DNA from: Eopsaltria australis
Lineage: Eukaryota > Chordata > Aves > Passeriformes > Petroicidae
Reading direction: 5' to 3'
Length of the DNA stretch: 64,000 nt
Assembly: GCA_034509425.1 (NCBI GenBank)
Contig: JAVTVJ010000142.1
Location: 2,613,501-2,677,500 of the forward strand
Shown here: piece after piece, positions 28,301 to 41,400 of the stretch
Layout of the letters: each line of letters begins with the position of its first letter
Numbering within the stretch: the stretch's first letter is position 1
The notes under the pieces: generated by a model
Seen by the model: the letters and a program-made list of their open reading frames with translations, nothing else
What the model was told of the DNA's origin: nothing
Database searches by the model: none
Position numbers and translations under genes: made by a program

Positions 28301-31300
28301 TGTATCAACTTTGTGCAACAATTCAATTCATTTAGTTTGTAAACTTTTTATAGAAATACATATTGCAAGAAAACTGGGACTGCTGCTATCTGTTTTAATA
28401 TCTCATAATACAGAAGACTTTTTATGATGAACCTCATATAGTATAGCTTGAGAAAGTTGTATGTGATGCTTCCTAACTATTATCTTAAATCCCAAATAAT
28501 CCTCAAATAATAAGGGTATTATTTTTACAAATATTTTAATTTTCATGAGTCAATATCAAAGTTTTAGTCATTGTTCATATTACATATGATGCTAGTTAAA
28601 TCTTCTGAATATAAATTGTGTGCTGGCTGATAGAATCCCTCCTGGCTGATGTTTTCCCTCCTGCTCTGCTTTTACTATTGTGAGGAAATAGGCAGTTTTA
28701 ACTCATGTCTTCCATTCATCAGACAAAAAGCAGGTTTACATCCCTGGGACACTGAGAGCTCCAGAGCTAAGTGTCCACATATTTCCATTTCACTGGAATG
28801 GTGATGCCAGGTTACTTGCACCTTTCACACACCTCTATTATAATAGAAAGTATAAAAAGTACTTTTCAAAGATACAATGTTTATGTGCCAGCAAGCATTT
28901 GTGAGCACAAACCTGAGGAAAACATTGGTGTGATACGGATAAAAGGATTGAGACCTGGTGAGATACAGAGACAAGGTGGAAAGGATGTGGACTGTGCTGT
29001 AAGTAGAAAGCAAATTTGGAGGCGGAACAGCATGGTAGAGTGGCAGACATGGGCTGAAGCTCTGGCTTGTTAAACAAGGTAACTAAAGCCACAGACAAGG
29101 ATTCAGTTTTACACTGCTGGACCAAGCAGTACAAAGGGGCCTCAGATTTGCAATCCCAGTCCTGATGACATATCACATCAACATTAAAAAAAATTAAGAT
29201 TCCTTCATTTAGAAAAGAGTAGAAAACTCTGAGGTTAGGGGTTTAGGTATTCAACTGTAACTCCCATTCAGCTGTTTTGAATTTTACATGAAAGAGTAGT
29301 TAACACAGTACAAAACTGATCCTTCCCACTTAGAGCAACCTAAATTTACAAAGTTTCATTGATTTGCTGTCCTAAATAAATTGAAATGCCTTTTTGTACC
29401 ATGATAACTTCTAGGAAGAGCTACAGCCTACAGCTATGCTTTGGTTAGGCCACGTGCCTGAGCACAGGAAGTATTCCTTGCCACAAGATCTTTCCCGGGT
29501 AAATTCTCCACTCACGGAGTATTTTATAACAGAAAGGAGCACGACTTCCTTTGCCACTGGCAGTATGTCTTCCTCAGTCTTAGAATGAAACTCAGGCCAG
29601 TGCCTCTGAGTCTGATTACAAATTTTCTGCACCTCAAATTTTGCACCTTGCACAAATCTTAGGCATTTAGGTCCTCTCTTTACCATGAATCACCTCATAG
29701 ATACATCTCTTGATAGCATGGCTATTTCTAGCTCTGACAGGTGCAGTATACATGGAAAGCAGGTATACAGTCTAGGACTGAAGACCAGTAAACTGCAAAG
29801 AAATCTTCATACAGCCAGACCTCTAACATGGTAGCAAAAGTATTCTACATTAGATCCTCAAGCAGAATGCAAAATGGGTCTCAGAAGTTGACCAACTTGT
29901 ATTGTCACTGTGGAACTATTAATACTGAATCAGCAGGGAACAAGAAAGACCCAAAAGAAAGACCATACTAACATTCTCAAGAGAAAATAGTCACTTTAAA
30001 AGTACTTTGTCTTTTAAAATCAATGCCAATAGCTATGCAGAAACAAGCCAAAATAATTTGCATCAAAAGCCAACAATTATAATTCCCTACAACTTATAAA
30101 GCAATTTTGAAGAGGGAAGAAAGAAAGAACAGGGTTGGGTTTTTTGGCAGATTAGTATAGTTTCATCAGAACAGTAGATTCTCCTATAAATATTTTAATT
30201 ACTTCCATTTGCATTTAATATTAATGTTGTCATGTAAGCTTTCCCTTCTATGAGGCATGGCCCCATAAAATACAGATATTTTCACTTTCCCTGTTCTGAA
30301 GAAAAGTGGGAACAACTTCTTATGCCTTGCTTTTTTATTATGGGGCAACTCTCAGTATCACTATGTAGCTCCACCAATTTTGTCAGCACTTTCCTTTCTT
30401 GCATTAGGCTGAACAGTAAGTCAGCTCCAAAAGCATCAAAGCCACAAAAATGACAGAAAATTTCCCTGTTCCATGCAAGCACCACAGAAGGCCTGAGCAT
30501 ACTGTCAAAGATGATCAACTTTAAACAAACTGCCTGGAAACTGAGGACTTAAATTCTCAGCCTAACAAAATCAATTATTTTGGTTTGGTCCTGGGACAGT
30601 AAATGTAAGTGGTATTTTCGGGAAGTGGAAGTAGAATGTGGCTGAGTATCTTGTGATCACCTGTCATCCAAACAAAGATACCAAATACATGGAAACATCC
30701 AGTGAGCAGTTTATAACTGAAGTATGAGCAAGCCCCTTTTTAGTTATATATGTCTACCAAGTGCCCATTCTTCTGCCCTCATTGGCTGCAAGAATTCTGC
30801 TTCTAGCTTCAGCTGAACGAATAAGTCCTGAACATTTGCTGTCTATGATTAAATCCCAGGTTTTAATCTCTGCTTTGAAGCAAATGACCACTTTAAATTT
30901 AATCTCATTAGGATCAAAATTTCCTATCCTTTCAATCAAGCCTGGTTAGTGAAATGTCCTTGATCATAAGCAGCTTTCATGAAATTAAGGGTATTTATTA
31001 CTTTATTACTCTCTAATTTGTTTACAATCATCTGCGTTGATATACGAACAATATTGTGTCCTGTTTGTCTCTGCACCCCACACCCAGAGCACCTGCCTGT
31101 GAACAGCAGCAGGGTCAGCTGATGTTTGGCCATCCCAGGACTCTGAAGGGAAGGGTTAGGGTTTGCCCAGCCTGAAGGAGCAGGTAGCATCCTCCCCACA
31201 GCCAGCCAGCGAGGCTCATGCTCAGGGCACTGTCCTGGAACCTGGTGCTGTCAGCTTGGACAGACCTTCAGCCTCGGGGTACAACTGAACCTACAGCTGA

Positions 31301-33559
31301 ACTGCACACTGGACCAGTTCCTAAGACACCAGCATGGGAATCCTGCACTGCTGTTTTTGCTAGCAAATGTTAACTAAACTTTTCCAACCTTTGCTGAGGT
31401 CAGATGCGGCCTTTACTGCTTAACAGCAATTGGAGTACGGCAGCGTGTAAGCAAAGGGATATAACACTATTTTTCTGCCCTGGTGGATGTGATCAGATTG
31501 CAAGTATGATAAACAATTATCTGCCAAAGAATACAAGTTAGAGACAACAGGAAGTCAAAAGATTGAGAAAAATACTGGCAAGATTTAGGAAAATACTTTA
31601 AATTACATGGGAAAATCACAAAAATTACTAACTTAGCACTGCTTTCAAATTTTTTGTAAGTTCCACATCAAACAAACTATATAATTAAAATAGTATTTTT
31701 TTTCAAATGAAAAGCAAATTCACAATCATGTAGATTCTGAAATTCCTTTGACACCCTTGGGCATTTTAAGAATATATTACTTGTTCAGAAAAGGTAGATG
31801 GGAAAACAGCTTTCTCACAGCTAAACACTCCAAATTAGGTGAGATACAGAAATTTGTTGAACTAATTCTGGTGAGGACTAGGAGCCATTTGAGAAAACAA
31901 ATCTCCAGACCTGTCTGGCACATGTTGGTAGCAAATACATCAACAAGGAATTTACTCCCCAATGGTCAGATTTGCTCAAATCTAAACAGAGGCTACACTA
32001 ACGCAAACAATTAGGAGAAAGTGACCATGATCAGTTGTTTCTGTTAAGCCCAAATATTTGCCAAAAAAAGGTTTCTGACAGAATATAATGTACGTGCACC
32101 ACGGAAATTGTCAGGTGTTAGGTCAGTCAAACTGGGGAAAATATTTTCAGCCTCTAAGAAATTCTTCTGTACAGCAGCTGTCAGCTAAATCTTAACAGAA
32201 AACTGTTTATTAAGATTAAGTCACCTGACTTATCTCAGGCAAGGGAGTCACATCAGTTATTCAGGAAGCCAACACAAAGCTCCTGTTTTCGCAAACATCC
32301 ACCCTAGGAATGAGGATGTATCACGATGTTAAAAGACTTGTTATTGTTAAGGTGCAATAGTATTTCCAAGTAACACCAGAAAACTCCAGCAGAGGGAATT
32401 CACAGAAAACCTCTGGCTACCAGCCAGTCTAACAAAAGCACTGAGCACGCAATATAGAGCCATGATTCAGACTCCAACACCGTGCCAGTGCATGCAGAGC
32501 AGCAGCAGGCCCTTCCAAGAGCTTCTGCTTTTGAGTTCCTGCCCCCAGCTGCCCACCACCCTTCTCCCAGAGGCCTGATACTTCCCAACAGCTGAGCTGT
32601 AGCAGCCTGCTCTGCATACCCAGCACCCTCCTCCCTACCTGCTGCACTCAGGTATTTCCCCAATAGAGCTACAGGGTCTGATTGTTTTCCTCCCAGCCAC
32701 TGCTGAGATTTCAGAGAAGGAAGATAATACTTCTGGCACGAAGCAAGAGCCCTTTATTCCCACTGCACTGTTAGTCACAAGTGCTTAGATGCAAGATGTC
32801 CCTAATTAAGCAGCTCTTTCTTTAGAAAGAAAAGCCCCATACATTAATTAAGATACAACTGAAAAAACAGATACCCACTCATTTCAAGGTAGAAAAGAGC
32901 AACTGGAAAGGTATCTAAAAAGATTTAAAAAAAGGTGCTTAAAAAAGCCAATGAGGCCAGTCACCACAAAGTAACCCAAGAATACCATCGCCTCGGGCAG
33001 CCCTCGTTTCATGAAGGAAAACCACATCCCCTTGGCCCAGCAGCCATCAGGCATGGTCTGAGAAGTGCCCAGATGCAACCGGTCACTCCAGGCTCACCAG
33101 GATCAGTCACAGCTTCCCAACAGACACGTGGTAAGCCAAGGTGAGGTGGAGACAAGCCTCAGGAAACACCTCAAGGACACGTGACCAACAGTGGACAACA
33201 CGAGCAGCTCTCCCTCTCTGCCAGCACCACCATGTCTGAAGGCACAGAGGGCAAAACCTCTGCTGCCCTGCCTCCTCACAGCTTGTTGTGGGACTCCTGC
33301 ATCCCCACTCTGTTCCAGGCCAAAGTGGCCATCACAGCCTGGCCAGCCCCAGCAGCCACAGACTGCACCAAGCTTATGAAGCCATCCCCTCAACTTTAGT
33401 TCAAATGGACGTGTATTTCTGTACATCACACACAGATTCACAGCCTACAGTTTATACAAGGTACTCTTTCCTCCTCTCAGTCTCTGAAGCTTTCAAGAAA
33501 AAATGAAAGCTGAAAGACAAAAGCAGATGGAAGAAGGAAGTTGGCAAGTCAGCTGACAC

Positions 33560-33589
33560 TAATGAATATTCAAGACTGAATATTCATTA
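33560..33589. repeat. Perfect 13-bp inverted repeat, 4-nt loop
   Basis: Left arm TAATGAATATTCA (33560-33572), loop AGAC, right arm TGAATATTCATTA (33577-33589). The arms are exact reverse complements. It lies between the converging genes. Confidence 0.95.
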
Positions 33590-34009
33590 ATCTTAACAAT
33601 ATTATAACAAATGTTCAACTCCAAAAAGCTCCTCTTGTGAAAACTTTTAAAAAACATTTAAAGCATTTTAAAACATTTTAAAAATGATCACATGACCTAT
33701 CCCATTTATGTCAGAAAGGAATCTTGAGGACAGAGCTGCAAGTCATTGTCTTATAGCGGTGTTCTCCCTTCAGGTTAAAGGGTTTCCAATACATCCAAGT
33801 CAAAGACATCCCAAAAGCAGATATTACTTGATTACCAAGTGAAGTCTTTATTCTGAAGCATCCAGTACTCTCTGAAACAGAATGGAGCAATTAATCTATA
33901 GAGGTTATAAAAATGGAACCTATCTTTTATAATAGCAATAAACGATTCTACAAGCCACATTAACAATTAAACTGCCATTAGTCTTAATTGTCATTTGAAA
34001 AACAACCAC

Positions 34010-34728
34010 CCCTGGCATCAGCACAGGCTGGGGATGAACAGATGGAGAGCAGCCCTGCCCAGAAGAACTCAGGGGTGCTGCTGGCTGAGAGGCTGGACAT
34101 GACCCAGCCATGGGCACTCCCAGCCCAGAGAGCCAAACGTGTCCTGGGCTGCATCCAGAGCAGCGTGGGCAGCAGGGAGAGGGAGGAGATTCTGCCCCTC
34201 AGCTCTGCTCTGCTGAGACCCCACCTGCAGGGCTGCATCAGCTCTGGGGTGCCAGCACAGGAAGGACATGGACCTGCTGGAGCGAGTGCAGAAGAGGGGC
34301 ACAAGATGATCAGAGGGATTGAGCACCTCTCCTGTGAGGAAAGGCTCAGAGAGTTGGGGCTGGCCAGCCTGGAGAAGAGAAGGCTTTGGACTGATCTAAT
34401 TTATGGCCTTCCAGTAACTGAAGGGAGCCTGTATGAAAGCTGGAGAGTTACTTTTTACACAAGCATGTAATGACAGGACAAGGGGAAACTGCTTCAAACT
34501 GAGAGAACAGGTTAAACTAGATACTAGAAAAGAATTCTTTACTGGTACACAGGTTGCCCAGAGAAGCTGTGGATGCCCCATCCCTGCAAGTGCTCAAAGC
34601 CAGGTTGGATGGGGCAATAAAAAACCTGATTAGTGGAAGCTGCCCCTGTCCATGGTGGGGGTACAGGCTTGGAACTAGATGATTTTTCATGTCCTTTCCC
34701 TCTCAGGTGTTTCTGTGGTCTATGAAAC
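34010..34728 (+). mobile_element. CR1 LINE 3' portion, plus orientation
   Basis: Runs in CR1 sense through 'gcatcagcacaggctgggg', 'ctgggctgcatccagagcag', 'gaccccacctgcaggg', 'acaggaaggacatggacctg', 'gttggggctggccagcctgg', 'gacaaggggaaactgcttc', 'gatgccccatccctgc' and 'ggaactagatgat'. These cover the end of ORF2 and the 3' UTR. It is 5'-truncated and its reading frame is broken. Confidence 0.93.
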
Positions 34729-36199
34729 CAAACAGAACAAAAATGCAAGGAGTCAGCACTGTGTGAGCAAGGGGCTTTCCAGTGATATGAGATGGGAAGT
34801 GCTGGAGCAGAGTCCTATCAGTTTTAAAGTAAATTAAAACACATAACTATAAGAGCATGCCTGGACAGAGTGCTATCAGTTTCAAAATACAGCACCATAC
34901 AATATGTGAAATGGATGGCCTCTGATAGTGTAACTTCAAGACCACAGTTTTTCCACTTGGAAAATCTACCACTTTTCTCCTGGCAAATAAGTTTGTCCTT
35001 AGTATTTCTAAATTGGGGAAGGTTCTTAACCAGGGCTTATTACACCCTTTTTCATGTGTATTTGCTATTTATGTGGACTGCATACAACTATTCACACTAT
35101 AGTGGACTACAGCCACCACTGATCTGCTTAAAACTGTTCCTGCAATAAAAAGCAGGATGGAGACTAAGTGCGTTAACATCAATCAGACCCTAAATGCTAA
35201 AGGTATTAATAAACACATTCAGATATCTTTCCATTCAGGTTCTGAGCACCAGTCCTTTGGGTCTCACAAAAGAGAAGTAAATAAAATCTTTTCATAAGCT
35301 GAGGTTTTTTTTGCTAAGTAAAACCACTTTTTTCAGCACTATAATTTTCTCCATCCCCATCATACAGCTCTTCTGTTCTAAAAAACCCCAAAACCAGTAA
35401 ATAAAGGTTCTAGCATGTTATACCCCACAACAAATAAACTAAGATGTATTAGAAATTACTGGTAATATTCAATAACCGAAGCCTCACTACAGCATTTGAT
35501 CCACTACACATGAGTGAACTAAGATGATCATTAAGATTTCAATTAAGGAAAATAAGCAAATATTTTTGGTTTTATCACTTCAATTTTAATACAATTAAAA
35601 AAAAAGGTAAATGTTATGCATGGTAATGTTTATTAAACAATCACATTTTATTTAAGCATTAAAATGCAGCAGTCTGGAAAAGCTGCCAGAAACAATGTTT
35701 GGCTTCAGAAAAGGCGATTATGAAATTACTTCCAATAAAATTCAAATACTCTCTTGTCTGTTGATTAGTTGAATGCTTTAGACTGGAAAGAACAAAAAGT
35801 GCAAATCAGCTGAATGTTACTTTCAAAAGTAAAGTCTTAGTGTCCTACAAGCAATTACTGAAAGGTCTCACCTCAATCTTCATGATAAAGGACAAAATTC
35901 TCCAATTCCTACACAATTATAATTTACTGTAACATTTCAAGCAGTGCAACATTATTACTAAAACAAAATTAATTCCAAAATGTAACTGCAGTATTCTGCC
36001 TACCATGAGCACCTCTTTCCTTTTTTTTTTTAGTTCCAATTTGCTTGACATGAGATGGCATGAAATACATTCTTACTGGAAAACTGGAAACTTACATGGA
36101 ACAATGCAGTTAAACCACTTATAGGAACATGTTCTAGCTTTAGTGAACTTATACCTAAACATACTACTTTACATGAAAATATTCATATTGTGGTATACT

Positions 36200-38279
36200 G
36201 TTTCTGCTGATACACTTTGAGCAAAGTGACTCATCTCAGAATAGGTAAATGCTGACCTTCAGTTTAGTTTTTTGTGAATCATCTTTATGGGAGAACTTGG
36301 AAAGAAACAGACAAAGGTAAGACATATGGGCAAATTTTAGGCATTTAGAAATTTTTTTTTTAAATTCAACACAACGATTCAGTGGCAGTTTGAAATAAAA
36401 ACAGAGTACCTTTCTGGCTCCTAAATCACTACAGAATCACTTTATATGCAAAGATAATGAAAAATACTGTGATTATCATCTTAGAAGGGCTGTAAGAAAA
36501 AACTAGCCATTTTTTATTTGTTCTTGTAAAAATCTTTTAAAACATTGTGGAAACATGTTCTTATATGTGGGTACTGCTGCTTGAAATGGAACAGTTGGTC
36601 AACATCCAGACAACTATTACAATCTTGCAAAAGCAAAGCAGCTTATAAGTATAATAAACAAATGGTCATTTTGCTAAAATTGAGACCTAATTTAGTAATT
36701 TGTAGAATGACTCTTTCAAACTGTGCAACACAAAATAATGTAGCCAACAGTAACATACAGGTACACCATTTAATATTTATTATATGCATTTTATATACAT
36801 TATTTTTCAACAGCTGTACTTTTGCTATGTGGTACAATCTTAAAAATTTGCTGATTCATAGTTTGTAAAACAGAAACCTTACAAAACTCATCAAAACTCG
36901 CAAACTGATCAGAAAAGTTTTGTGGAAGACTAGAAAAAATACTTTTTTGTATTAATCATGCATTACACAAACAAAATTTTTAGTTACACCATAAACTGAA
37001 GCACATCTGAAAAATAAAATAAAAGCAGGGAATAACTAGTCAAAACACAGCAGATTTATGAATCTTGAATTAACTACTTTTGTATTCTATTTGAAATGCA
37101 AATAAAAATAATTTTCACTCCAAAGGTTCTGAAACAAGATTGTTTTTTTGGAATCAACTCCATTCCAGGTACTTAACCAGAGGAAAACGAATTTCTTGGT
37201 TTGCAACTTTAGAATTATCAAATGTCCCATTTTCTCATCTATTTTAGACTGTTCAAAGAGTGCCATAACAGATATACAGGGCCCTTTAACACACTACATA
37301 AAAGGATATAAAGACCAACAAAAAGTGAAATAAATAACAATAGGCCATTAGCAAGATGGGTAATCCTTGATAAATAAACTCGTAAATACAGTAAGATGTA
37401 CAAAATATCACATAGTGATAGGATGCCAAGATTAATTTTTTTAAGAGTTCATTCAGGGGTGTTAACCCCTCTGTGTTTCATTTGAACACATTTTACAGTC
37501 CTTTATTTATGAAGACAGTTATGCGATGATGATGAATTAGCATCCTTAAGCAAGGACTTAGCTGAGCTGTATTAGGCAAAAGAAGGGAAGATTGTGGTTA
37601 CACGGCAGCGGGTCAGTGAGATCTCTGTGTTTTAGGGTTCTATAATGCAGAAAAACATTATCAATACAATCTTGAGCACTGTTGTGACAGGCTAAATATA
37701 TAAAAAGACTTATAAAAACTAGAATTTTATCCAAACATTTTGTGCAACTAATGCTAAAATATTTTAAGTTAAATTTCCTTTTCTTTAAAGCAAAATAAAA
37801 GTTTAAAAGGGGAATCTGTGGCATTCAACTGATAAACAGAAGATTACTAAGAGATGAAAAGAAAGCTACTCTTGGAGCTCACTTCCCCCCACAAGAGCAC
37901 CACATTCCTAACCCTAAGGCAGCACACAGAGTCCAAAATAAAAGTCTTTTGTAAGATCAGACTCCACGTTTGCTTAAAGACACCTAAAGAACAGACATAC
38001 GCTCAGTTCAAATCCAGTCAAGGCTACAAATACTGGTTTTCTTTTTTGTATTTGTCCCCACCCCCCCCAAATACAGTAATTACAGTTAAATGAATGAGCC
38101 TGACATTGTTCAGGATGTGGTGACTTTTCACCAGCTTCTACCTGCCCCACTTAAGAGCCTTCACCCAGGCAGATCAGATGTAGTGTCTTATTGGTAACCT
38201 TATAATTGATGGCAGTGACGCATTCCCTCTTTTTTGTCCAAACAGACCTGCTGTTATGATGCAGGTTTGTTCTGCTATG
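36200..38279 (-). other. Probable STRN3 3' UTR region
   Basis: AT-rich sequence downstream of the STRN3 stop on the minus strand. Minus-strand AATAAA hexamers occur at 37502-37507, 36776-36781 and 36513-36518. UTR length and poly(A) choice are not determined; the left limit given here is only a guess. Confidence 0.4.
37502..37507 (-). terminator. Candidate STRN3 poly(A) signal
   Basis: AATAAA on the minus strand (TTTATT on +), about 775 nt after the STRN3 stop, with a TGTGTT stretch a short way downstream that could serve as the GU-rich element. More distal hexamers are alternatives. Confidence 0.4.
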
Positions 38280-38449
38280 TCACACAAACACTTTGGCAAG
38301 GGCATCAGCTCCTGCACTGGCAATATATGCTTTTGATGGATGAAATGCTACATCATAAATTGATTCATCCAGCTTTTTCCTATGAGCTGTTATTTCTTGC
38401 ACACATGTCTTGCTGTCCAAATTCCACAACCTAATGGAACAATCATGGC
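38280..38449 (-). CDS. STRN3: STRN3 terminal exon, coding part and stop
   Basis: Starts after TAAACAG and encodes HDCSIRLWNLDSKTCVQE, TAHRKKLDESIYDVAFHP, then KAYIASAGADALAKVFV and TGA at 38280-38282. This is the invariant striatin C-terminus that closes the propeller. Confidence 0.97.
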
Positions 38450-41400
38450 CTGTTTAGGAAAGAAAGAAAGGAAAAAGACAAAAGACATTATGTCAGAAAT
38501 TCAGTGCCATCATAAATGCATAATTTATATAGAACATGAAAAAAAACCCTTACTTCCGGACATTAAATAGATTCCATTAGGATCTACAGCTAGACTTGTG
38601 ACAGCATCCAAGTGAGCAACCATAGAATGGATCATTTTACCTAAAAGAAAAATAAACAGTGAATTTCCTGTGAAGTACTGTTTATTTAAAAAAACACCAA
38701 CCCATTCCCCTTAAATGCAATATAACATGCTTATTTGAGTTTCCAGTAATATTTGAATGGTTCTATTCCATCGGAAATTATGAAGTTTCAATTGCAGACT
38801 CTTGTATAAACATAAGGGCAAATGACACACAGCTCTCAAAAAGGTATTATCATTGTAAGCAATTTTTTTTATCCACTTGGCATCTTTACTGGCAGCAGCA
38901 ACAATGAAGACCTAAAATGACTGGGTGAGAACCTCAATCTTTAATCTCTTAAATGCCCTAATAACTGCCCCAGTAGGAGAGAGTGTTGATGAAACCTTGT
39001 AAAACAAGACTTAGTGAGCCATATCAATGGTCCATCTATCTCTGTCATTGATAGGAGAGAAAAATAAGGCAACTATAAGTGATACTTGCCCAAAATACTC
39101 TCTGGCTTCTAACAATTAACTGTTTGGTTATGTCACAAACCACAAGGGCTAACTCTGCATTCAACTACTCTTAATGCGTTTCTTTTCGTTGACCTCTGTT
39201 CCTGGACTCTTAATAACATCTTTTAGCACCTGATGATGCTTTTTGGAAGGAGTTCTGGAATGTTTAACTGCACAGAAGAACCACTGCCTCTCTCCTGTCT
39301 TGAGCTTGTCACCTATTGAGGATTAGCAACTGAACTTCAGCTCATGTTTTGAAAAAGACAGCAAATAAATCCATTTAAGACCATGACTAACATGAAGAAA
39401 AGTCTACTGGCTTTGTTCAATTGTTTATCTTCCTGAAGACTCTCAGTCTATTTACTTTCTAAGACTCTTCCTGAAGAAGCTAAAAGCTACTGAAGATCAT
39501 CAATCATCTTTTTAACCATTCTCTGAAACATCTTAATTTGACTACATCCCTCTTGAGATAAGGGAAACTTCATTAAAAGTATTCAGACAAAGGTATTAAA
39601 AATGGCCCCTTTTGCTTTTTATTTCTTTCCCTCCTTCTAATATGTATTTTACTATTCTGACTGCTAAGCAACTAACTGGTATTTTTATCCAACCTCTTAT
39701 TATAACTCCAAGGTTTTACTTTGAATAAGAGCAGTCAGCCCAGTGATTATTATTTTATATTACAATGTTTATTTTTCCTTGCATGTATCATTTCACATTT
39801 ATCCACATGGAATTTAATTTGCCTGTTTTTATGTCTTTTAAGATCTCCAGTTCTTCCTCATCAGCCTTCATGTATAATAACCTGAATTAATGAATGTCAG
39901 TTAACTGTCAATATACTGTTCCCTGTTCAGATGACTCATTATGCTCAACTATTGCTGATCCCTCCAGACTTGCTGATATTTTATTCCACAAAGATCATTT
40001 ACTTCTACCGTCTGTTTCCTGTCTTTGACCCATTAATTTTTTCATGCAGATTTTTTCCTTATTCTTTGTTTCTTTGAAGTAATAAATCTTAATTTCAGCA
40101 ACATCAATGCAATGCACTTAATGACCACAATTCAAATACATACATTCATGGCAGGTGCAAAGTGGAAAAAATGTCCAGCTTTTTGCTGTAGAAAACAAAA
40201 ACCCCAGGAACACCATCCCCTACTGGGCCCAAACCAAACACTTCAAACAGGGGTTTTCCACATGCTTACTTTAAGTGAACTTGATTTTTTTTTCCCTTCC
40301 AACTTGCACAGGCAACATGTAGAAAGTGACAATTTCCCAAATAGGATGTTTAAGTTTGTTCTTGCAATTATTCCAACATTTTTGTCATGACAGACAGTGT
40401 AGTGTTCCCCTATAGCCTTCTTTACCTTCTTTCTTCCAGATACTTTTCTGGTTTATAAACTTAACCAACAATTTAAGTATAACACAGGATTTCATTACCA
40501 CAATTAATTTAGGGCTGTTTCTTGCTCTAATAGATACTAAGCGATCTTTTTCACTACTGAGAGTTGAAAAACATAACTAACACATGCTCAGATTTAAAAG
40601 CATGGAAATGATGGAAGAATGAACAAAGCAGACATACCCTGTAAATCAGGAAAGCTCTAAATTGAAGATGACCTTCTTGTCCCTCACAACTATCTCTGTC
40701 TGTTTTGAGAATGTTTCTGACTTCTGAAGTCACAGGTACAACTATTTCACAGAGAAGGTACTGAAAAGGTTTTATCTTAGAAATACCCAAAGTTCTGGTT
40801 TGTGTAAAACTACATCACTAATAAGTTTTCCAAAAATGGATTCTTTCCATGTCATCCAAATTTCTTTAAATACATTCATATGTACAAATTAAGTTCTCTT
40901 TATCCTTACCCGTTTTGTTGTCAAAAAATTTGATGTGTCTATCTTCATGTGCTGTAATAGTTACAGGAAGTGTGGGATGACTTACTACCTTGTTAATATG
41001 ATTATTTGATTGTACACCTGAAAATAAAAAAAAAAAATAATTCATCTGCCTTAAAGAAAATGTTAGAAGTTAAAACAACAGTATTTTAGCATTACACTTT
41101 CGATTAATGTATTAATTAATATTATGTAAGTAATATTTTAGGACCAACGGATCTCCTAAGAAATAAAGCTTCTTGCTATACAGGATGGGGCAAAGTGAGG
41201 TAGACTCTAGCCAAAGTACTGTAAGGGTAAAGCTTACAAGTAGTTTAGACCCATGGAAGATTCTTGAGAGATGAAATCCAGCAAGGCAGCACTAGCGAAG
41301 ACGAAACAAACTGTAGCATGTGTAATGTATGTTTAGCACACAGCTCTTTCACCTCCACATCAAAAAATATTTAGCTTGGGGGGCAAAAGACAGATTCATA

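Larger units (their letters stand above)
28301..36200. other. Interval between the convergent COCH and STRN3 genes
   Basis: Mostly AT-rich DNA without a recognised gene. It includes GC-richer patches near 31.06-31.34, 32.4-32.66 and 33.0-33.4 kb that I cannot classify, the hairpin at 33560-33589 and a CR1 copy at 34010-34728. Short open frames in the GC-richer patches show no known domain. Confidence 0.6.

Noticed and set aside
33984..34470. Open frames of 70-160 codons near 34.0-34.5 kb
   Set aside because: They overlap the broken CR1 copy at 34010-34728 and have no intact reverse transcriptase frame.
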